From positions 1,170,779-1,203,274 of the forward strand of contig JAAAKB020000003.1 of assembly GCA_010014835.2 (NCBI GenBank): a stretch of DNA of 32,496 nt, given 5' to 3'. This document shows, in pieces, positions 11,101 to 32,496 of this stretch (positions are counted from its first letter, which is position 1; each line of letters begins with the position of its first letter). The stretch comes from Apostichopus leukothele. Taxonomy: Eukaryota; Echinodermata; Holothuroidea; Aspidochirotida; Stichopodidae. Made by a program: the position numbers and the translations under genes. The notes under the pieces were generated by a model. The model saw only the letters and a program-made list of their open reading frames with translations, was not told the origin of the DNA and did not search any database.

Positions 11101-12640
11101 CATGTAGGATTCTTTGGCAAAAACTCAAGTTAATGAAACCAATGGAATAACTTTTTAGTGCAATATTTTCTGCCTCTTCACTTGTCAGTTACCAACGTGT
11201 CCATTTGTTTTGCTTTTTAATTTCGTCAGGAACCGGTGGTAGGATGGCTGTTGGTGGCAGCACACTAGCACAGTATGTTGCCAAGACTATAGCTACACAG
11301 AAACCCAAAGATCTGACAGACCCAAGAGAAGCCTTCCTCAGACATGCCAAGGACGCAGAAGAAAATCCATTGTGGATCGCTCCTGCATATGCCAAGTAAG
11401 ATAAAAAGACTACGGTTTACCAAGTTGTCTACAACAGTGTTGTGGTCGAGTGGTTAAGACGATGGACTTGCGATCTAAGGATTGTAGGTTTGATAGAATT
11501 CTTAATACAACGAACACTGGCAACTAAAGTAAAACATTCCAAATGTATCATATATGATAAATCAACTAGAAGATTATAGAAGGAAAGTAAAACTAGTTTG
11601 AAAAATAACTACCGTGATGATATCAGAGACCAGCTACTGAGATCTACTTCCTTGAGAATGGGAGGATTCATCCAGTCAAAAAAATAGTGTATATTCAAAC
11701 AACCATGTCGTGCTCATGTTTAAGGGTAGACAAGGTATTGAGCTGTTTGTGTTTTCAACTAATAGTGTGGGACATTTAAGGGTAGTAACAAGGTAGTGAG
11801 CTGTTTGTGTGTTCAACTAATAGTGTTGGACATTTTATGGGTAGTAACAAGGTAGTGAGCTGTTTATGTGTTCAACTAACAGTGTGGAATATTTGCCTGT
11901 TCAAGATAAGGGTTATGTTGTCGGCCACCAGTATATCCCATGTACACACGCACAAGAAGGGGATTTTTGTGGGACGTTTCCTTCGAAAGGTTCACTCTGA
12001 GAATTACATCGTCATGATCGTGTGATTATTAACTACACAATAGTACCAAATAAACAGTGGTGTTGCCAGCGGGGGGGGGGCAGGACCCACAGAAATTTCT
12101 GAGGATGCGATGGGCTACAGTGAAAATCAAAGGGAGCAAAAAAAAACTGAATGTACTCGAACCTGGGGGATGGGGCCGATGATGGGGGAGGGTCAACTAC
12201 TAAAGAGAATGTAATGAAAAGTCACCTCCCCCAACTTTGGTAAAGACGAAATTTTTCAGACCCTCCCCTTAAACCTCCTCCCGCAGAACAGCAATCCACC
12301 GCCATGTGCCTGAAAATGGGGATCGAAATTTGACTTTGCCCCCCTCCCCTTCCCACACCAAAACCTGGCTATGCACCTGCAAATAAAGATTCTTTAGAAT
12401 AGCATGATCAAATGCATAATGGAGCTTTCAGCATGCTTAAATTTAGAGGCATATGTTGATTACGATTAACTTTTCATGGCATACGTCAATGGATGCCAAT
12501 CAATCAAAGCCTCGGTCCTTAATAGGCGTTTTGATTTTGTTTTCAGAACTCAACCTGTACCCATTTTTGCCGAGCCTGAATCAGATGAGGATGAGGAGGA
12601 GGAAACTCCGAGCAAGAAATCAAAGACGGCTACCTCTTGA
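236..12640 (+). CDS. WDR70: WDR70 orthologue, WD-repeat protein (13 exons, 5' partial)
   Basis: The join of 236-295, 1311-1444, 2302-2455, 3705-3781, 4881-5058, 6039-6138, 6583-6667, 7466-7601, 8689-8789, 9740-9819, 10595-10720, 11230-11395 and 12547-12640 is 1491 nt and encodes 496 residues plus a TGA stop. Every junction is GT-AG and the phase is kept throughout. The protein matches WDR70 as I recall it: TGGYDYDVKFWDF, SQAKVVDRDGFEVMEC, DGTVRMWDV, RGGDDTLKLWDLRNF, LRCLWHPKLNQIIVG, RGAKLCVIK, DPREAFLRHAKDAEENP. About seven WD40 blades are visible, followed by a basic linker and an acidic tail. Human WDR70 is about 654 residues, so roughly 160 N-terminal residues lie upstream. In other species WDR70 is reported as a nuclear protein linked to CUL4-DDB1 and histone H2B ubiquitination at DNA breaks. 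That role is family knowledge, not visible here. Confidence 0.96.
461..546. repeat. tRNA-derived fragment forming an imperfect inverted repeat
   Basis: The sequence at 478-493 (GGATTCGAACCTCTGG) is repeated as its reverse complement at 512-534, interrupted there by a 7-nt insertion (TCAATGG). Each half contains a Pol III B-box word: GGTTCGAATCC on the + strand at 524-534, and the same word on the - strand at 478-488. The + half also has an anticodon-like loop (CTTGTAA) before GCCAGAGGTC. It is therefore two tRNA 3' halves placed head to head rather than a full tRNA gene. A related fragment lies at 1991-2055. Confidence 0.6.
1205..1302 (+). repeat. degenerate tetranucleotide tract (TTTA/TTCG/TTTG)
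   Basis: The tract is a run of four-base words such as ATTTACTTATTTATTTG and TTCGTTCC followed by GTTTGTTC and TTGGTTGGTTTG. It looks like a decayed tetranucleotide microsatellite. It supplies the pyrimidine-rich stretch before the acceptor at 1310. Confidence 0.55.
1311..1444 (+). CDS. WDR70: WDR70 exon b (134 nt, phase 0 to 2)
   Basis: The exon encodes the first WD40 blade: VSAVTLDPSGARLVTGGYDY and then DVKFWDF. It continues with AMDASLKSFRTFQPAPG. The acceptor is CTTGACAG and the donor GG|GTTAGC. The last two bases (GG) join with A2302 to make a glycine codon. Confidence 0.95.
1991..2055. repeat. palindromic repeat related to 461-546
   Basis: ATTTATGGCTA at 1992-2002 is the exact reverse complement of TAGCCATAAAT at 2045-2055. 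The inner flanks (ACGGGATG and GTCCCATTC) pair imperfectly, leaving a short central loop. The left arm matches the left end of the 461-546 repeat (CATTTATGG, then TA and CGGGAT, then AACCTCTG). The two therefore belong to one degenerate family, probably tRNA-derived. Confidence 0.6.
2212..2284 (+). repeat. CT-rich low-complexity tract
   Basis: This CTCTCT-dominated polypyrimidine tract ends about 17 bases before the splice acceptor at 2301. It probably began as a CT microsatellite and may serve as an extended polypyrimidine tract for exon c. Confidence 0.8.
2302..2455 (+). CDS. WDR70: WDR70 exon c (154 nt, phase 2 to 0)
   Basis: The exon encodes the second blade: HQIRSLQYSVTGDNVLIASG followed by NSQAKVVDRDGFEVMEC and ARGDMYLVDMASTK. 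The match to the human segment around SQAKVIDRDGFEVMEC is very strong. The donor is AAG|GTGAGG. Confidence 0.96.
2456..3704 (+). other. WDR70 intron c (1249 bp)
   Basis: This intron is AT-rich. It has an A-rich, purine-rich stretch at about 3118-3240 and a 39-bp tandem duplication at 3464-3554. The small open frame at 3436-3669 spans that duplication and has no recognisable content. Confidence 0.8.
3464..3554 (+). repeat. two-copy direct repeat (period 52 bp)
   Basis: TTACAAGATGCATTGC followed by TTTGTTTTATCA is identical at 3475-3502 and 3527-3554. Similarity extends a further dozen bases upstream. This is a recent local tandem duplication inside intron c. Confidence 0.8.
3705..3781 (+). 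CDS. WDR70: WDR70 exon d (77 nt, phase 0 to 2)
   Basis: The exon encodes GHVGMLNGAYWNPKVRSEFI and then TCSND, the start of blade three (human form GHTAMLHTGSWHPK). The acceptor is CCATAG and the donor GATGG|GTAAG. The terminal GG joins G4881 to give glycine. Confidence 0.94.
3782..4880 (+). other. WDR70 intron d (1099 bp)
   Basis: This intron holds a tRNA-derived SINE fragment at about 4429-4690. The minus-strand open frames at 3837-4303 and 4719-4979 have no recognisable content and are taken as chance. Confidence 0.8.
4429..4690 (+). repeat. tRNA-derived SINE fragment (Ser/Leu-like head)
   Basis: The head has an A-box-like TGGCCGAGAGG at 4435-4445 and a B-box GGTTCGATCCC at 4493-4503, with a long variable region between, as in tRNA-Ser or tRNA-Leu. 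The anticodon stem is degenerate, so it is not a functional tRNA. It is followed by a non-tRNA body (GGGTTTCTATTCC and, near 4660, GGTTTCTCCCAC). The 3' boundary is approximate because no clear target duplication was found. Confidence 0.65.
4881..5058 (+). CDS. WDR70: WDR70 exon e (178 nt, phase 2 to 0)
   Basis: The exon completes blade three (GTVRMWDVAIPYKHINVIKF) and encodes blade four: RKTIPTCCTFSRDGKLVAAP and then CQDGTIQLWDIKKPF. The acceptor is TTTGTAG and the donor TTT|GTGAGT. A long ATT microsatellite starts 12 bases after the donor. Confidence 0.96.
5071..5266 (+). repeat. (ATT)n trinucleotide microsatellite, about 196 bp
   Basis: The array is nearly pure TAT/ATT repeats with scattered ATG and TTG interruptions. 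It lies directly after the exon e donor. Because its period is three, several frames stay open across it. Confidence 0.97.
5365..5724 (+). repeat. 31-bp minisatellite, about 12 copies
   Basis: The unit resembles TATGAATAATCATGTGAC followed by AACCAGCTAGTAG. About twelve copies of the core AATCATGTGA are present, with 1-5 nt length variation. Linkers of the GACAACCAGCTA and GAGAACCAACTA types tend to alternate, suggesting a higher-order dimer. Confidence 0.93.
6039..6138 (+). CDS. WDR70: WDR70 exon f (100 nt, phase 0 to 1)
   Basis: The exon encodes VRPTYLQKTAHAVGTDTSCI and then SFSYDNKHFATRG, the start of blade five (human form GTDTSCVTFSYDGNVLASRG). The acceptor is CTCCAG and the donor GAGGAG|GTAAGT. 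Confidence 0.95.
6139..6582 (+). other. WDR70 intron f (444 bp)
   Basis: This is an ordinary AT-rich intron ending in TTCTTCACAG. I see no repeat or coding content. Confidence 0.85.
6583..6667 (+). CDS. WDR70: WDR70 exon g (85 nt, phase 1 to 2)
   Basis: The exon encodes GDDTLKLWDLRNFKRPVNVA and then DGLVNFYPV. It completes blade five with the WD signature LKLWDLR. The donor is CCTGT|GTATGT. Confidence 0.95.
6668..7465 (+). other. WDR70 intron g (798 bp)
   Basis: This intron is AT-rich and runs from GTATGT to TATGACAG. The small open frame at 6849-7046 has no recognisable domain. No repeats were recognised. Confidence 0.8.
7466..7601 (+). CDS. WDR70: WDR70 exon h (136 nt, phase 2 to 0)
   Basis: The exon encodes MDCAFSPDDKMVVTSQAVRK and then GEEGKLVFLDRENFDIVTEM, which is blade six (human form CCFSPDDKLIVTGTS and GKLVFFERRTF). 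The donor is GCT|GTGAGT. Confidence 0.95.
7602..8688 (+). other. WDR70 intron h (1087 bp)
   Basis: The first half is dominated by a 21-bp minisatellite (about 7750-8180). The rest is plain AT-rich intron ending in ATCTCCAG. Confidence 0.85.
7750..8180 (+). repeat. 21-bp minisatellite, about 20 copies
   Basis: The unit is close to CACACTCAGCCCTCAGCGTGT, with CCCAG/CTCAG and GCGTG/GCATG variants. The period is a multiple of three and the unit lacks stops in more than one frame, so long artificial frames of Ser/His/Pro/Gln/Thr repeats appear (for example 7724-8209). The array is GC-rich compared with the surrounding intron. It lies wholly inside an intron. Confidence 0.95.
8689..8789 (+). CDS. 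WDR70: WDR70 exon i (101 nt, phase 0 to 2)
   Basis: The exon encodes SALRCLWHPKLNQIIVGLAN and then GDAKVFFNPEKSH, which is blade seven (human form VRCLWHPKLNQIMVGTGNG). The donor is CATAG|GTGAGC and the split codon gives arginine. Confidence 0.96.
8790..9739 (+). other. WDR70 intron i (950 bp)
   Basis: This intron contains two small inverted repeats (AGGGATTAC at 8921-8929 against 9037-9045, and ATCACACAGA at 9202-9211 against 9260-9269). It also has a C-rich run at about 9140-9176. The acceptor is TTTCTCAG. No coding content was found. Confidence 0.8.
8921..9045. repeat. inverted repeat, possible small MITE remnant
   Basis: AGGGATTAC at 8921-8929 is the exact reverse complement of GTAATCCCT at 9037-9045, with 107 bases between. 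No clear target duplication is seen, so the mobile-element reading is weak. Confidence 0.35.
9740..9819 (+). CDS. WDR70: WDR70 exon j (80 nt, phase 2 to 1)
   Basis: The exon encodes GAKLCVIKKKRRVKEPDVIR and then NESIIT (human form RGAKLCVVKTQRKAKQ). This is the basic linker after the propeller. The acceptor is TTTCTCAG and the donor ACAC|GTAAG. Confidence 0.94.
9820..10594 (+). other. WDR70 intron j (775 bp)
   Basis: This is a plain AT-rich intron ending in TATTTGACAG. The 104-residue open frame at 9600-9914 is exon j read in frame with flanking intron, and the other small frames are chance. Confidence 0.8.
10595..10720 (+). CDS. WDR70: WDR70 exon k (126 nt, phase 1 to 1)
   Basis: The exon encodes PLMKRSHRYKKDVPSEMLAY and then KRRLKDRQDPIKSRAPEPP. 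It matches the human stretch containing EKDRLDPLKSHKPEPP. The donor is CAGGG|GTAAG. Confidence 0.94.
10721..11229 (+). other. WDR70 intron k (509 bp)
   Basis: This is an AT-rich intron with a homopolymer T run at about 10959-10974. It ends in TTTCGTCAG and nothing else was recognised. Confidence 0.8.
11230..11395 (+). CDS. WDR70: WDR70 exon l (166 nt, phase 1 to 2)
   Basis: The exon encodes GTGGRMAVGGSTLAQYVAKT, then IATQKPKDLTDPREAFLRHA and KDAEENPLWIAPAYA. It matches the human segment with GGTLSSYIVKNIALDK and NPREAILRHAKAAEDSPYWV. The donor is CCAA|GTAAG. Confidence 0.96.
11437..11502 (+). repeat. tRNA-derived SINE head fragment
   Basis: TGGTCGAGTGG at 11443-11453 is a good A box. A TTAAGACGATGG stretch and an anticodon-like loop CTTGCGA follow. 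The B-box region (GGTTTGATAGAATTC) is degenerate. The tRNA fold is therefore broken, and this is a decayed SINE or tRNA pseudogene. Confidence 0.6.
11719..11894 (+). repeat. 59-bp tandem repeat, three copies
   Basis: Copies lie at about 11719-11777, 11778-11836 and 11837-11894. Each contains GGGTAG, ACAAGGTA, TGAGCTGTTT and TTCAACTAA. The second and third copies are the most alike. Confidence 0.9.
12055..12379. mobile_element. non-autonomous hAT-type MITE (325 bp) with 8-bp target duplication
   Basis: The element starts CAGTGGTGTTGCCAG and ends CTGGCTATGCACCTG. The reverse complement of the end (CAGGTGCATAGCCAG) matches the start at 10 of 15 positions without gaps. It is flanked by perfect 8-bp direct repeats CAAATAAA at 12047-12054 and 12380-12387. 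Imperfect CAG-type terminal repeats with 8-bp target duplications are typical of the hAT superfamily. The interior has G-runs near one end, C-runs near the other, and no transposase. It sits in the last WDR70 intron. Confidence 0.82.
12547..12640 (+). CDS. WDR70: WDR70 last exon, coding part (94 nt, with stop)
   Basis: The exon encodes TQPVPIFAEPESDEDEEEET and then PSKKSKTATS before TGA at 12638-12640. The acidic run followed by a short basic stretch matches the C-terminal layout of human WDR70 (FAQVESDDEE, then a lysine/arginine-rich end). The basic stretch could act in nuclear localisation, which is inference. Confidence 0.94.
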
Positions 12641-13330
12641 GAAGAGACGGTTACTGTTACTGGTAACCGTTGATCTCTGTATGCAGGGCGTCGTGTCACA
12701 CGATACCATCAGGATGTGTTGACACATTGACAATGGATGTACAGCACAGAGCCCATTTAGAAATGGCATCTATGGTTGTCTCGGCAACATCCATTAGGCA
12801 AATACATCAGCGCCTAAGTTTCATAACTTGAGACAGTCAGTTATTTGTAAACATTTGGATAAGACCGAGAAAATGTTGGCAGCAGAGGTGGTCCTAGCAA
12901 GGCCAACGCCAATTTGCATATAAATTCTATGCTGTGGTTGTTCTGTCGTCGGTCGCATAGTAAAAACTCCAGTTTATTGTTTGTTTCGAGTTAGAGGACA
13001 AAATATGAATTCCACCTGGAGAAAGTTCTACACCAAAGCAAATAGGGTGCTCTTCATTAATATTCTGCAATTCTCTGTAGAAAGTGTACCTAGGTCCTAA
13101 ATAACTTTCCATCTCATTATCAGGTACATATTGTTTCGGACAGAATGTATTGATGACTCAGGCAAGAACTTGGAATAGGAAATTTGATTTTGCCAGATAG
13201 TAAGAAGCAGATCAAAAATTCAGACAGGGGTTATGGTTTTTGTGTACTAGTGCGACATATCTTGAGCCATCCCTGAACACGTTGAACAGTGAGGTATTCA
13301 ACAATAAACACAAGATGCTGCCAAGCCTCC
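12641..13330 (+). other. WDR70: WDR70 3' UTR (predicted)
   Basis: The sequence after the stop has no open frame of note. It contains the first AATAAA downstream of the stop at 13303-13308, so a 3' UTR of roughly 680-690 nt is inferred. The true cleavage site cannot be read from sequence. Confidence 0.5.
13303..13308 (+). terminator. candidate poly(A) signal AATAAA
   Basis: This is a canonical AATAAA 663 bases after the WDR70 stop. A G/T-rich stretch (GGCTTGGTAGGTAG) follows about 30 bases later and could be the downstream element. Confidence 0.45.
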
Positions 13331-13439
13331 AACCGTGGCTTGGTAGGTAGTTACTAGGTGTTATTATCAAAATTTTATACCTTTTACTCAGTACTGGGAA
13401 ATTCAGTATGCAGGTGTGAGCAGATAAGGCCATTATCTC

Positions 13440-13638
13440 TATACTGGTATTATATTGTCATAAGGTCAATCATAAGGTCCCCGGTTCGAATCACTCCCAG
13501 ATTAATGTATGTCGTCCAGTTACAGAGTTGTTGACAATTAACAATTCATAATCATGGACGGTAAATATGAATGTAAGAGACTGACTTCGGTCAGCTTGCG
13601 GCTTTGATAAGCCAATGAGGCTTCTTCGCGAGTTCCTG
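13440..13638 (+). repeat. SINE copy truncated by assembly gap
   Basis: A B box, GGTTCGAATCA, lies at 13483-13493 in a tRNA-like 3' part. A non-tRNA body follows with an inverted pair (ACTGAC, then GGTCAG) and GCGAGTTCCTG just before the gap. The upstream A-box half is degenerate, and the 3' end is lost in the run of N. Confidence 0.55.
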
Positions 13639-13738
13639 NNNNNNNNNNNNNNNNNNNNNNNNNNNNNNNNNNNNNNNNNNNNNNNNNNNNNNNNNNNNNN
13701 NNNNNNNNNNNNNNNNNNNNNNNNNNNNNNNNNNNNNN
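13639..13738. other. assembly gap (100 N)
   Basis: The run is exactly 100 N, the usual placeholder for a scaffold gap of unknown size. It sits between two tRNA-derived sequences, so repeat collapse is the likely cause. Open frames reported across it are artefacts. Confidence 0.98.
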
Positions 13739-13739
13739 A

Positions 13740-13811
13740 GCGTCCATAGCCTAGTTGGTTAGGGTGTCCGCGTACAAAGCGGGAGGCCCGGGTTCGAATC
13801 CCGGTGGAGGC
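13740..13811 (+). repeat. tRNA-like sequence (SINE head or tRNA pseudogene), anticodon ACA
   Basis: The 72-nt sequence folds as a full cloverleaf. The acceptor stem pairs at 6 of 7 positions (GCGTCCA with TGGAGGC). The D arm is GCCT / AGTTGGTTA / GGGT. The anticodon stem is TCCGC/GCGGG with loop GTACAAA, and the T arm is perfect (CCGGG TTCGAAT CCCGG). A Pol III terminator-like T6 follows at 13818-13823. The anticodon ACA (codon UGU) is not normally used by eukaryotic nuclear tRNA-Cys, which argues for a SINE head or pseudogene rather than a working tRNA. Confidence 0.65.
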
Positions 13812-15839
13812 TGGACGTTTTTTCACTGTTCTGGATTTTCCAACTCACTACGATTTCAATTATATATATGTATTGTAGAAAGTGCAATATATTTTCTAAC
13901 ACTCATAACAGTAATTAGCCTCATACAAGTTTCATAGTCCGTACGCCTATTGGTTTAGCCTATAATTAGTATACTCATTACAGACCGACACTGAAGTCTA
14001 TTATTTTTATTATCAGGCATAGTTAGTCTAATTACCAGCTGGTCGCACCATTGTTTGAGAAGACGAACTGCTGAACTGCTGCTTGAAATCCTCCCACTTC
14101 GCTGCAACCGTATTAAGTCAAACCAGTTTACCATTCAATATTCTGTATAGCGCCATCGGTTCTGTCTTGCTGCTTTATATAGTAAAAGCACTGCATGACT
14201 TTGTTTTGTATCGTCGAAATTTCCTTATTCTAAATTGCCATTAATCCTTGTTTACAACCTATTTCATATCATTTTAAAGTCTAGTCTATAGAAAAGTTAA
14301 TAAGAAAGAAAAGAAAAGAAAAGTGACAATTTACTTTTTAATTTACAGATTTGAACTGAAACGAAGAAATTTTATATTGGAAATCATTCGACCGTCTTAC
14401 AGTTCGGTTGAATCCTTTGTTTTGTTATATGTAAATCTTTATTGTTCTATAGTTTTGGTTTGGGTCATGACGTAATCACCTTTAGTGTAACATCAAGTAT
14501 TGAATAGTTATACTTTCGGTTTAGTCAATTTGCCAAATCTACTTTTAAGTTGCCTATAGTGTTAGTGTAAAGAAAATAATATCTTCAGATTTCACAATTT
14601 TAAGTTAATCTTCTTCAATTTTTGGCCATCTCAGAAAAGAAAAGTTTACTTGGTGCTTTGTCAGGTGTAACCAGCTAATGGTAGGATGTAACATGAGGCA
14701 GTGGTAAATTAAACTTCACTTATCTGTTTGTGTTTACTGATTCCTTAGCTCTGTGAGTATATATATGCATGTATCCAGGCGGCCAGAGTATCCAATAGGC
14801 AGATGCGAATACTACCGGTACTTGCCTGTTTATTAGAGGGTGGGGTGTGGGGAGGGGGTCCCAGAGGGGTATAACGGTCTGGGCCCGAGTCAACAAGGGA
14901 GTACGACTGGGAAAGATGGGAAGAAGAATAATATCTTCTCATTTTCATAATATAAAGGAAAAGTGCCCAAGGGTCAAGTGATGCACGTAATTGTCCCCGA
15001 ACCCGATCTGGCGAGTCGACACCCCTGCCGAGTAGGCCTACAGTGGTCAAATTCATAGTTTCATATCTTCGGTTTGTGCCTGCCAAACGTAGTAAGGAGG
15101 AGGGCCACGTATATGGTGCCTTAGGAGGGCGTAAACAGGCACTATAGATGATAAAATACTGTCAATGGTGTATCCGTTCGAAGAAGTCTCAAACTACGTA
15201 TGATAAATGTGGCTACACACATAATGATACCTTTCCCAAGCAGCTTGAAGCCGTTTCCGTGCGTTGATTCATACATTAATATATGACCATATATTGTAGA
15301 AGTCAATATGTTATATCTCAACTTGTTTTTCTGAAACTTCAATTATGATGCTGAATATTTCTCCATAGGCCTACTTCAGTAAGTTCAATGCAGTGGCAAT
15401 GGAATATGGTATTGTTACTCCACGTATTAATGAAAGCCAGCAAAGAAGCATCTTTGAAGCCATGTGGAAGAAATTCTGCACAGTTTGAAGCGACAGTAGG
15501 GAAAATCCCTGCAAAAACTTAAAACCTTTACACATATAAAGGGTTCCGCTCTACAGATTTCCCGAAACTGTACTTTTTGGTGCTTTGGTTTATTTTGGCG
15601 GCGTAATCGCTTCAATGGGCTAAAAATAGATTTATACTTAGGTCAATGATAGGTCACGACTCCAATCGATCTGCTGGTAAATCCATACACAGCTTGTGTC
15701 ACTAGGGAAGATCCTTCGTAGAAACTCTTCGTTTATTTGTCATATGTTTAAGAAGATGAACTGAATTTTTGTATTGTTGACGAACTCTCGGCCATTTTGG
15801 ATTATTTTTATCACCTTTGGATATTACTTAGTGCCAATA
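13812..15839. other. intergenic region upstream of the PKA gene
   Basis: About 2 kb separates the tRNA-like repeat from the kinase start codon. Most is AT-rich without recognisable content. A block at about 14820-15130 is richer in G, C and CpG and carries a minus-strand open frame (14745-15086, 113 codons) without a recognisable domain. A promoter for the kinase gene must lie here or further up, but I cannot point to a TATA box or start site. Confidence 0.6.

Positions 15840-32496
<16,657 letters not shown>

Larger units (their letters stand above)
11396..12546 (+). other. WDR70 last intron (1151 bp)
   Basis: Three separate repeats fill much of this intron: a tRNA-like fragment (11437-11502), a three-copy 59-bp tandem array (11719-11894) and a hAT-type MITE (12055-12379). 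The acceptor is GTTTTCAG. Confidence 0.85.

Noticed and set aside
13491-13826. Minus-strand open frames crossing the gap
   Set aside because: Both frames include about 34 unknown residues from the N run. The rest is antisense of a tRNA-like sequence and a SINE body.

Overview
This window is animal (metazoan) nuclear DNA. It is AT-rich, its genes are split by GT-AG introns, and it holds microsatellites, minisatellites and tRNA-derived repeats. The two genes it contains are recognisable from protein sequence alone. The organism cannot be fixed from the sequence. The frequent GGCCTA motif, the tRNA-derived SINE fragments and the invertebrate-like protein divergence fit a marine invertebrate, perhaps an echinoderm, but this is inference.

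Region 1 (1-12640, + strand) is the 3' three quarters of a WDR70 orthologue (WD-repeat protein 70, gastrulation-defective protein 1 homologue). Thirteen coding exons lie at 236-295, 1311-1444, 2302-2455, 3705-3781, 4881-5058, 6039-6138, 6583-6667, 7466-7601, 8689-8789, 9740-9819, 10595-10720, 11230-11395 and 12547-12640. They join in a consistent frame (1491 nt, 496 residues plus stop) and cover the beta-propeller and C-terminal tail. The first roughly 160 residues lie upstream of the window. The introns carry a CT-rich tract, an ATT microsatellite, 31-bp, 21-bp and 59-bp tandem arrays, tRNA-like SINE fragments, and a 325-bp hAT-type MITE with perfect 8-bp target duplications.

Region 2 (12641-15839) is the WDR70 3' end and the intergenic space. 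It contains a candidate poly(A) signal at 13303, a SINE cut by a 100-N assembly gap (13639-13738), a tRNA-shaped sequence just after the gap (13740-13811), and a GC-richer block at about 14820-15130.

Region 3 (15840-32496, + strand) is the 5' part of a cAMP-dependent protein kinase catalytic subunit gene (PRKACA/PRKACB type). Four exons are visible: 15840-15885, 30170-30231, 31387-31515 and 32448 to the window end. They encode the myristoylation start, the A-helix, the glycine-rich loop, the ATP-binding lysine and the start of the C-helix. Intron 1 is 14.3 kb. It holds a 7-copy tandem array (about 55 bp), a three-copy dispersed repeat that includes a local tandem duplication, and many GTACAGTAC-like and GGCCTA-like words.

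The two genes are head to tail and have no evident shared function. I see no operon, CRISPR, viral or bacterial system. The most notable non-genic structures are the hAT MITE, the repeat family in the PKA intron, and the palindromic tRNA-like pieces at 461-546 and 1991-2055.
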